Assembly: GCF_042477335.2 (NCBI RefSeq)
Contig: NC_091262.1
Span: forward strand, 73,828,001-73,892,000
Direction: 5' to 3'
DNA length: 64,000 nucleotides
Source of the DNA: Ovis canadensis
Taxonomy: Eukaryota; Chordata; Mammalia; Artiodactyla; Bovidae
Shown: positions 55,919 through 64,000 of the stretch, one piece after another
Position numbering within the stretch: the first letter of the stretch is position 1
How the letters are laid out: every line of letters starts with the position of its first letter
Notes under the pieces: model-generated
Database searches by the model: none
The model's input: the letters and a program-made list of their open reading frames with translations, nothing else
Told to the model about the DNA's origin: nothing
Position numbers and translations under genes: made by a program

Positions 55919-56670
55919 AATGTAGTAGGTTGAATGGTGGTTCCCCCAAAAGATTCGCCAGATACTAATCCCTGGGACTTGAGCATGCTCACATGTGCAG
56001 AGTCGCTGGTTAGTGTCCAACTCTAGCAACCCCGTGGACTGTAGCCCGCCAGGCTCCTCTCACCATGGGATTCTCTAGGCAAGAATACTGGAGTGGGTAG
56101 CTATTTCCTTCTACAGGGGATCTTCCTGACCCAGGAATCAAACCTGCATCTCCTGCATCTCCTTCTTTGGCAGGCGGATTCTTTACCACTCTGCCACGGG
56201 GGAAGGTGACTTTAATTGGAAAAAGAGACTTTGCAGAAATGAGGCAGGGAGATGATCCTGGAATATCTGGGAGAGTCTAAACCCAATGGCAAATGTCCGT
56301 AAATGAGGCAGAAACGGCGGCACAGACAGAGGAGAAGGTGGCGTGACGACACAGGCAGAGATCGGGCGATGCAGCCAGAAGCCAAGGAGCCCAGCGGACC
56401 CCAGGAGCTGGAGAAGCGAAGAGCGCGCCTTCCCGGAGAGTCCTGGGGGCAGCCGGGCCCTGCCGACGCCTGCTCTTAGACTGCAGCCTCCAGAGCTGGG
56501 AGGGAATAGACTGCTGACCCCTGCTTTTAGACTTCAGCCTCCAGAGCTGGGCCGACGCCTGCTTTTAGACTTTAGCCTCCAGAGCTGGGAGGGAACAGAC
56601 TTCTGTTGTTTTCAGCCATCAAGGCTGTGTTGCGTTGTCGTGGTGACCCCAGGAAACCATTACAGGTAGA
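55919..56670 (+). mobile_element. MaLR-type LTR, split by a SINE and internally triplicated
   Basis: Begins TGTAGTAGGTTGAATGGTGG and ends AACCATTACAGG. A Bov-tA interrupts at about 55993-56203. Near its end a roughly 50-bp unit (TTAGAC..CAGCCTCCAGAGCTGGG) is present three times between 56462 and 56600. Confidence 0.75.
55993..56203 (-). mobile_element. Bov-tA SINE, antisense, nested in LTR
   Basis: GCAGAGTCGCTGGTTAGTG to TTTACCACTCTGCCACGGGG. Confidence 0.9.
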
Positions 56671-56830
56671 TTCTAAGAAGTACTCTTGGTCAGAGATACT
56701 AAATATTTGTAGATTGTCAAATTAAGTCCAAAAAGCAGTTTATACACCTACTACCAGTCTAACACACCTATTTTTAGCGTTTCTTTTCTTTTTTTTTAAC
56801 TTTTTATTTTGTACAGGGGTAGAGTTGCTT

Positions 56831-57108
56831 AGGAGAAGGCAATGGCACCCCACTCTAGTACTCTTGCCTGGAGAATCCCATGGATGGAGGAGCCTGGTGG
56901 GCTGCAGTCCATGGGGTCGCTAAGAGTTGGATGCAACTGAGCAACTTCACTTTGACTTTTCACTTTCATGCATTGGAGAAGGAAATGGCAACCTACTCCA
57001 GTGTTCTTGCCTGGAGAATCCCAGGGACGGGGGAGCCTGGTGGGCTGCCATCTATGGGGTCGCACAGAGTTGGACACGACTGAAGCGACTTAGCAGCAGC
57101 AGCAGCAG
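56831..57108 (+). mobile_element. BOV-A2 dimeric SINE
   Basis: Two tandem A monomers ending in five CAG units. AGAGTTGCTTA before and AGAGTCACTTA after are a slightly diverged target-site duplication. Confidence 0.92.
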
Positions 57109-57119
57109 AGTCACTTAAT

Positions 57120-57332
57120 GGGCTTCTCCGGTGGCGCTAGTGGTAAAGAATATGTCTCTTGCAGGAGATGCAAGGGACAAGGGTTCCATCTCTGGCACAG
57201 GAAGATCTCCTGGAGTAGGAAATGGCACCTCACTCCAGTCCTCTTGCCTGGAAAATCCTGAGGGTAGAGGAACCTGGCAGGCTACAACCCAAGGAGCTGC
57301 AGAGTCGGACACTACTGAGCATCCGAGCACAT
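57120..57332 (+). mobile_element. Bov-tA SINE
   Basis: GGGCTTCTCCGGTGGCGCTA to GAGTCGGACACTACTGAGC, directly after the BOV-A2. Confidence 0.92.
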
Positions 57333-57505
57333 AGCTGCTCAACAGTTATAGATGTGATAGTTTCAGGTGAACAGTGAAGAGACTCAGTCATCCATATATT
57401 AATACATGGACCCATTCTCCCCCAGAACTGCCCTCCCATCCAGGCTGCCACAGAACATTGAACAGAATTCCGTGTGCTCTGCAGTAGGTCCTTGCTGGTT
57501 ATCCA

Positions 57506-59868
57506 TGGCAGTTTCTTTCACATTGTGGCACTGAATCAGCCTTCGCCGAGTGCTCCCTCCATCGCAGCATGGGGCATGTCATGAGGGCCAGTATCTCTGC
57601 CTTGTTCCCTGATGCGTCCCCAGTGCTTAGACTCCCACCCGACAAACCACAGAGGCTTACTGCTTGGATGGATGGTGACAGGGGTACAGGTCTGACTAAG
57701 AAGTGACTCCTGTGGGTCTGATGAGCGTCCTGGTTGAGCACCAGGACACTGCGGGGTGAGTGGAATCTGCCTGGGGGCCAGGGAGGTGCAGAGCAGGGGG
57801 TCTCCTGGGTCATTAGGAGGCAGTGCCTGCGCTGGGCCTGGGATGACAATGATCTTGGTGGCCGCCAGCCAGCACCAACCAGCCCTTCTCGCTAGGTCAT
57901 CTTTGCTGCACCCAAGTCCCATCGAGGCCAGCCCCTGGCGATGCTGGTGTGCAGGTGATGGAGGTGGCCCATCTGAATGGCTGGGGGCCCTGTGGGGACT
58001 TGGGTTGTGCTCAACAGCGAGGGTACAGCAAGAGCTGTACTATGGCTTTGAATGCATGGCAGGCCCTGATGGGTTGTACTGCATCTGTGCACACACACAC
58101 ACGCACGCACACACACTGAAGTGTGTGCATGCATAGGCGATGTTCCTTCTGGCCAGAGGCTCTGCTGAGCTGCAGGCAGCCCCACCTTAGACCCTGCTCC
58201 CAGGACCGCTACTCTTGGCCCTCTCTGACTTTCTCTAGGAGCTCCCTTCCCACAGGACACTGAGTCAATGGGGCCAAGGGGCTGTGCCTCACTAAACTCC
58301 TTCTCTCTTCCTCCCTGAGACCATCCCATGGGTAACTGGGACCCAGGAACTCCCTGCCCCAGTGCCCAGGGTCTTCTGTGAGCCTCTAGCCCAGTCTGTG
58401 CCCCGCACCCATCCCCATGGGGAGAGGACAGCACCATCACAACAGTGGATGGATGGCGGATGGACCCCTGCCCAAAGGATGCGGGAGCGGCCGTGGACAG
58501 ACACTGAACTAAGCACTCCGTGCATACACTCAGGCGCCTGGGTGCTGGGTGGGAAAGGAGAGTCTCAGGAGCTGGTCTGTACTCCGTGCCCCTGTTCCTG
58601 CTCCCGGTGGCCCTCACTGCCCCCTGCATGTCAGCGTTTAGCAGGCCACTGGAGGTTCCAGATTTAGGCAACAGCTTCCTGCCAGGCGGGGCTTGTCTGT
58701 GACTCATACAGGATTCCTAGATCGCCTGGTCAGGCTCTGTGTGGACAGGATAATCACTAACAACCCAAGCTTCTCAGGCCCCACCAGGGCTGCCCCTGGC
58801 CCTCGGTACCCTGGATCAGTTTGACCCCTGGGTGCTGGGGACTGAGTAGCTGGGTAGTAAGCACCTCCTTGACTGGCATCCAGTAAAGACTCTAGACACC
58901 ACGGTCCAAGTTAGCATCCACAGTGGGCATCACTTGGCACATGCCACATCGGTTTGGGAGAATGAACTGCTGTCCAAGAGGGTCCACTAGGTAGGGGCAG
59001 CTGGGAATCCATCTCTCCCAGACTTTCCCCCATGCAACTTTTATCTTCACTTTAATGAAAGTCTGTACCCTTTCACTGTAATAAATCATCCAATAGGTCT
59101 TCCGAGTCCTGGGATTCCTTCTGATGGGTCTTGGGGATGTCCTGGCACAGGGCCACCATCTCCAGGTGGCCAGCCCTGGAGCCCCATTCTCTGTGTCCAC
59201 CTCTCGTTCACTTCTTACAAACCCATCATTGCCAGGCTGACCTCATGGCCCCTGGCCCTGCGGCCAGGACACCCTCTAGCACAGCTGGCTCCAGACTAAA
59301 CACTACGCAAGGATTGTTTTAATGACTCAAGAGAGCCTACGGGGGTAGAGAAATTGGCCCATAGGCTACGGTCCATGCGCCTGGACTTGTTCTCTGCAGA
59401 GCCTGTCTTTCTAGCTTAGGTCCCTTATCGTCCCCACCCCCAAAAGCCCACTCCCGTGTCTCTGCACTTTTCAAGGTCTGAGCCAAGACCAAAGCAGTGC
59501 TAAGCCCCCTTTTCCCCTACCTGGAGCCAGTCTCTGAACTGGGGTTTCCTGCCCTGGTTCTAGCCTCCTTCTGGGGTCAGTGTCCCTGGAAAGGACCTCT
59601 GACCTCTGTGCCAGGAGGCACGCCAGTTGTTAGGCACACATACTAAAGGGCACTGCCAAGAGGTGGGTGAGGGGCGTTGCTTTGTAGAATGACTTTGGGT
59701 GAGCTGCTCCTCTTCCACACCTTCCAACGTCACTTGCGTTTTCATCTGTTCCTTTGATCAACTGTGTAAATGTTTACTGAGGTTAACAGAGTTGATCAAC
59801 AGAGGAAGGCAGTGGTGGGGAGAGTGGGGAGAGTAGTGATATATCAAGAGTTTGGGATTAGTGTAAAA
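57506..59868. other. Non-coding unique block with a (CA)n run
   Basis: Moderately GC-rich. (CA)n-type run with adjoining inverted TG run at 58087-58128. No gene or interspersed repeat recognised. Confidence 0.45.
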
Positions 59869-60080
59869 ATGGCTTCCCAGATGGCGCTAGTAGTAAAGAA
59901 CTGCCTGTCAATGCAGGAGACATGAGATCTGATCCCTAGGTTGGGAAGATTCCCCTGGAGGAGGGCATGGCAACCCTCTCCAGTATTCTTGCCTGGAGAA
60001 TCCCATGGACAGGAGCCTGGCAGGCTGCAGTCCATGAGGTCGCAAAGAGTTGGACATAACTGAAGTGACTTAGTACGCAC
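59869..60080 (+). mobile_element. Bov-tA SINE
   Basis: TGGCTTCCCAGATGGCGCTA to GGACATAACTGAAGTGAC. Confidence 0.92.
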
Positions 60081-60084
60081 ATGC

Positions 60085-60295
60085 ATATACATAAAATAGG
60101 TAACCAACAAGGATTCGCTGTATAGAATAGGAAGCTCGACTCGGTATTTTGTAATAAAATATAAGGGAAAAGAATCTGAAAACCATATATATCTATATCT
60201 ATATATATATATAATTGAATCACTGTTATACACCTGAAATGAGACAGCATTGTAAATCCATTACACTTCAATAAAAAAATACAAGTACATGAAAA
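60085..60295 (+). mobile_element. Ruminant L1 3' end, sense
   Basis: AAAATAGGTAACCAACAAGG, GAAAAGAATCTGAAAACCAT, an AT-rich stretch, TTGTAAATCCATTACACTTC and an A-rich tail. Confidence 0.85.
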
Positions 60296-60527
60296 AAAAC
60301 TTGTATGAGTGTAGACGTTACAGTCAGATATATTTAATGCACTATCTTAAATATGCTTTAACATTAATTTTATTTATCTATTTTTAACATGAATTTTAAA
60401 CTGTGCCAGTGAGAACACTGAGGCACAGAGGAGTTGAGTGACTTGGCCAGGGTCACACAGGTAAGAGAAGTGAAAGACTTGGAATACAAGCCCAGGATTC
60501 GATGAATTTAGGGATGCCTGTGTATTA
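60296..60527. other. Non-coding with a MIR-like patch
   Basis: Antisense MIR similarity at 60405-60500 (ACTGAGGCACAGAGGAGTTG, CAGGGTCACACAGGTAAG). Confidence 0.5.
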
Positions 60528-60690
60528 CGTGCGTGCGTTTTCAGTAGCTTCAGTTGCGTCTGACTCTTTGCGGATACCGGAGCAAGTTGCCATGCCCTTC
60601 TCCAGGGGGTCTTTCCAACCCAGGGATCGAACCTGCATCTCCTGCATTGCAGACAGATTCTTTACCCACTGAGCCACCTGGGAAACCCAC
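60528..60690 (-). mobile_element. Bov-tA SINE, antisense, internal deletion
   Basis: CTTCAGTTGCGTCTGACTCT then jumps to GGAGCAAGTTGCCATGCCC, missing about 45 bases of the A monomer, and ends GAGCCACCTGGGAAACCC. Confidence 0.88.
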
Positions 60691-60829
60691 ATACATATTA
60701 CAACATATGTATTTAGGAGTACTGCTTTCTCCCCACAGTTTATGGAACAACTATTAAAATGCTCTATCAGCAGTTTCAGCACCAATGTCTCTTGTCACGT
60801 CTAGAGAACTTGAGGTCTGTAACAAGTTT

Positions 60830-60960
60830 TCCAGAGCAGAGTTTCTCAAACTTTACTGTGAATACAAACCACCAAGGGATCCTGTTAAAACACAGATTCA
60901 AATTCCACATTCTAATAAGCTCTGGGCCCCAGGGAGAAGATGCTGGTGGGAAGGCCATAG
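60830..60960 (+). mobile_element. MER5A-type hAT remnant
   Basis: CAGAGTTTCTCAAACTTTAC and GATCCTGTTAAAACACAGAT, with AAGCTCTGGGCCCCAGGGAG. Confidence 0.72.
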
Positions 60961-61145
60961 GATAAGAAAGTCCTAGGAGCCCATGTCTTTGATTTTTATT
61001 TAGGTTGTCCGAAATGGCGCAGTTTGAATCCATGCACGACCCGTTCTGCGGAAATTTTACCTTAAGCATACAGGACGCTTGATATTCCTCTCCTCTCCTC
61101 CCTGGAGGTGTTTAACCACGGTCTCTGTGATGTAATTACCTTGCT

Positions 61146-61250
61146 GTTGTTCAGTCACCCAGTCGTGTCATACTCTGCAACCCCATGGACTGCAGCATGC
61201 CAGGCTTCCCTGTCCTTCACCATCTCCCAGAATTTGCTCAAACTCATGTA
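61146..61250 (-). mobile_element. BovB LINE 3' scrap, antisense
   Basis: TTGTTCAGTCACCCAGTCGT to AGAATTTGCTCAAACTCATG. Confidence 0.85.
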
Positions 61251-61299
61251 ATTACCTACTGGTTTGCTTTTTTTTTTTTTCTACTGGTTTGCTTTTTAA

Positions 61300-62038
61300 G
61301 GGCTCCTCTGGTGGCTTACTCCTTGGAAGGAAAGTTATGACCAACCTAGATAGCATATTCAAAAGCACAGACAGTATTTTGCCAACAAAGGTCCATCTAG
61401 TCAAGGCTATGGTTTTTCCAGTGGTAATGTATGGATGTGAGAGTTGGACTATAAAGCAATCTGAGCGCAGAAGAATTGATGCTTTTGAACTGTGGTGTTG
61501 GAGAAGACTCTTGAGAGTCCTTTGGACTGCAAGGAAATCCAACCAGTCCATCCTAAAGATCAGTCCTGGGTGTTCATGGGAAGGACTGATGCTGAAGCTG
61601 AAACTCCCAATACTTTGGCCACCTCATTCAAAGAGTTGGCTCATTGGAAAAGACCCTGATGCTGGGAGGGATTGGGGGCAGGAGGAGAAGGGGACGACAG
61701 AGGATGAGATGGATGGCATCACTGACTCAATGGACATGAGTTTGGGTAAACTCTGGGAGTTGGTGATGGACAGGGAGGCCTGACTTGCTGCGATTCATGG
61801 GGTTGCAGAGTCGGACACGACTGAACGACTAAACTGAACTGGTGGCTCAGATGGTAAAGAACCTGCCTGCAGTGTGGAAGACCCAGCTTCAATCCTTGGG
61901 TTGGGAAGATCCTCTGGAGAAGGGAATGGCTGCCCATTCTATTATTGTTGCCTGGAGATTCCATGGACAGAGGAGCCTGGAGGACTGTAGTCCATGGGGT
62001 CGCAAAGAGTCGGGCACAACTGACATTTTCACTTTCAC
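61300..62038 (+). mobile_element. Bov-tA SINE carrying a BovB insertion
   Basis: SINE head 61300-61316 (GGGCTCCTCTGGTGGCT), SINE body resuming at 61839 (CTGGTGGCTCAGATGG) and ending near 62038. Exact 12-bp outer duplication TTTGCTTTTTAA at 61288-61299 and 62039-62050. Confidence 0.93.
61317..61838 (+). mobile_element. 5'-truncated BovB nested in the SINE
   Basis: Encodes only the last part of the RTE ORF (KAMVFPVVMYGCESWTIKQ, FELWCWRRLLRVLWTARKSN) and runs to the BovB 3' end. Exact 9-bp inner duplication CTGGTGGCT at 61308-61316 and 61839-61847. Confidence 0.93.
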
Positions 62039-62218
62039 TTTGCTTTTTAAAATGATGCTCAAAGATTTGTTTATAATGACATTCAGCATTCCAGCTGGGA
62101 CTGTAGATTGCATTTGGTTTAAGTGCTTTGGCCAAAATAGCTCCTAGGAGGTCATTTCAGGCTGTTGTGGCTTCCCCAGATAGAACGTAGTGATTTAAAC
62201 CCAACTAATGGAAAGAAT

Positions 62219-62425
62219 GGGCTTCTCCAGTGGCTCAATGGTAAAGAATCTGCCTGCATTGCAGGAGACGTAGGTTCGATCCCTGGATGGGAAAGATCCC
62301 CTGGAGGAGGAAATGGCAACCCACTCCAGTGTTCTTGCCTGGAGAATCCCATGGACAGAGGAGCCTGATAGGCTAGTCTGTGGGAACACAAAAGAAACGG
62401 ACACAACTTAGCAACTAAACAGCAG
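62219..62425 (+). mobile_element. Bov-tA SINE
   Basis: GGGCTTCTCCAGTGGCTCAA to GGACACAACTTAGCAACT. Confidence 0.93.
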
Positions 62426-62938
62426 GTGACATAATAAGTGGAAAGAGTGTCTTTCAGGACGCTTGTCAGCACCTAAAATGAGCTTGTATCTGTAGGTACA
62501 CAGGCATGTCTGTATCCGAATAGGTCTCTATGAACATACATGTATGTATATGTCTGTCTGTGTGTGTGATGGTCGGCTACCCCTTGCCAAATGCAACCTC
62601 TGTTCATCTTATTTTGTTAGGTGCTTAATACATATTTTAATCTCTAAGTGCTAAGTGGGTAAAACCCCTGCATAATCTCAAATTTAATTTCAAACACTAA
62701 AACATTAGGATTATATGCATCTTTGAGACGCTATTTTCTGAACATTTGTTGTTGTCACAGGTAGGTCACACTGCGAAGATCCAGCAGATGGCGCTGTTTC
62801 TCCAGGACTGAGTTCCTCCACACGCGGTGGCCTCTGCCTGGCTCCGTTCCTATTACAGGGCTTGGGCTTAGCCACGCTGAGACATACTCTGATCTTTCCT
62901 GAATAATCCTCCATGAAAAAATTAAATTAGGCAGACTT
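62426..62938. other. Non-coding, unique-looking
   Basis: Nothing recognised beyond a short GT-rich patch at 62540-62568. Confidence 0.4.
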
Positions 62939-62953
62939 ATATATGTCCCCAGG

Positions 62954-63040
62954 GACGGGGGAGCCTGGTGGGCTGCTGTCTATGGGGTCGCACAGAGTCG
63001 GACACGACTAAAGCGACTTAGCAGCAGCAGCAGCAGCAGC
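62954..63040 (+). mobile_element. BOV-A2 SINE, 5'-truncated, with TSD
   Basis: Only the last 87 bases (GACGGGGGAGCCTGGTGGG to six CAG units). Exact 15-bp duplication ATATATGTCCCCAGG at 62939-62953 and 63041-63055. Confidence 0.93.
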
Positions 63041-63055
63041 ATATATGTCCCCAGG

Positions 63056-64000
63056 TAGGGCCCTGCCTCCCCAACGTGTCCTCCCAGTGAAGGGAATCTT
63101 GAGTCCTTCACTGGCTCTAAAGGGGCTCAAGGAGGTGTATTTTGGCACCCAATAAAATCATAATGGCATCCAATCCTATCAGAAACGCCTAGTGGATCTC
63201 AGGTCCCTTTCTTGCCCCTGGAAATGCCTCCTTTAACAGCCAGAATTGGGTGGTTTGCTTTCCCAGGCTGAGAGCTGTCCAGGGGGGAGGATGAGGAGAA
63301 GGGAATTTGGAGCCAGAAGACCGGGATCAGGATCCCGGCTCCCACTTAACATCAGAGAAGCCTCTTCAGCCCTCTGAGCCTCAGTTTTCTCATCTGTAAA
63401 ATGGAGATAATCATAGTGTCTCCTGTCAAAGAATGAATCAGACACAGGTAATAACAAGCACATTACTTAGCTTCTGTACAAGGCAAACTAACACTAGATT
63501 GATTTCCATGTAGCAAAAGCAAAGACAGGATTTCTATACGAGACAGAGGAGCGGGGGAAAGGATAAATGCCAGGCGTTGGGAGATGGCCAACCTCAGTGG
63601 ATGTGGATTTGAGCAAACGCTGGGAGATAATGGAGGAGAGAGGAGCCTGCAGTCTTTGGGGTCTCAAAGAGTCAGATACAACTTAGCAACTGAAAGACAA
63701 TAATAATTTTGTTCTACTTTTCTTTGGTGAGATGCTTAGTGGCTGGCATCACCAAGGGGCCAGGCAGAGCATTCTGCTCTTGGTCCATGGATGGGCCTTT
63801 AAGAAAGCAGTTTGGGTTGTTTGTGGGTCTCCGAAAACCTTTGGGGCTTATCTGCCATCTTCAGGACAAGCTGTGTTCTGTGTGGTGTCTGTCATCAGAA
63901 TCGCTGGCAGTGCCCCGCACCACCCCCCCCCCCCACCCGCCGTCTCCTGTATCAGCGCAATCAACATCCTTGGAATTCTTTGCTTACCACCCTGCTCCTC
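63056..64000. other. Non-coding block with a MIR and a BovB scrap
   Basis: MIR-like at 63305-63430 (CTCAGTTTTCTCATCTGTAA). A BovB-like 3' scrap at 63590-63700 (GAGTCAGATACAACTTAGC). C-run at 63924-63935. No gene. Confidence 0.5.

Larger units (their letters stand above)
56790..57505 (-). mobile_element. Ruminant L1 3' end, antisense, split by two SINEs
   Basis: Left piece 56790-56830 (AACTTTTTATTTTGTACAGG), right piece 57345-57505 (TAGTTTCAGGTGAACAGTGA to GTCCTTGCTGGTTATCCATG). The gap is filled by a BOV-A2 and a Bov-tA. Confidence 0.82.

Noticed and set aside
1-64000. CRISPR array, prophage or bacterial operon
   Set aside because: The regular-looking recurring units are dispersed SINEs at irregular spacing and in both orientations; gene structure is intron-containing and mammalian.

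Overview
This window is nuclear DNA from a mammal, almost certainly a bovid ruminant. The evidence is the dense spread of ruminant-restricted retrotransposons (Bov-tA and BOV-A2 SINEs, BovB RTE-type LINE 3' fragments), together with wider cetartiodactyl tRNA-derived (CHR-type) SINEs, ruminant L1 3' ends, MIRs and old DNA transposons. Cattle, sheep, goat and yak cannot be told apart by eye. Nothing bacterial, viral or plasmid-like is present. Nearly all long open frames are repeats, CpG-island frames or shadows.

The one protein-coding gene I can read completely is GLRX5, the mitochondrial monothiol glutaredoxin, on the + strand. It has two exons (32836-33133 and 42730-42908) separated by a 9.6-kb intron, encodes 158 residues, and has a poly(A) signal at 43373. 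Its promoter is a CpG island with paired CCAAT boxes. On the minus strand of the same island there is a good splice donor near 32518, an acceptor near 31655 and, just downstream, an RNA that ends in a well-formed H/ACA hairpin with an ACA box. By position and structure I read this as the SNHG10 host transcript carrying SCARNA13 (U93), head-to-head with GLRX5 as in human. A perfect 27-bp telomere-type tract, (CCCTAA)4CCC, sits between these two starts.

Layout: 1-12.4 kb is non-coding and repeat-rich. 12.4-13.35 kb is a second CpG island with a strong minus-strand splice donor at 12987, which fits the 5'-most non-coding exon of SYNE3 (nesprin-3) by human synteny. If so, 1-12.9 kb is its first intron. 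13.4-31.3 kb is intergenic, with two large antisense BovB fragments, one sense BovB split by an insertion, and AT-rich unique blocks. 31.3-33.2 kb is the SNHG10/SCARNA13-GLRX5 bidirectional hub. 33.1-42.7 kb is GLRX5 intron 1, containing inverted SINE pairs. 43.4-64 kb is downstream intergenic sequence rich in nested insertions: a SINE in an L1 end in a MaLR-type LTR, and a BovB inside a Bov-tA with both target-site duplications still legible.

I found no new multi-gene system. The most unusual items are the telomeric tract in the shared promoter region, the nested retrotransposon structures with readable target-site duplications, a mariner-type hairpin upstream of SNHG10, and a possible unannotated minus-strand exon near 21.1 kb.
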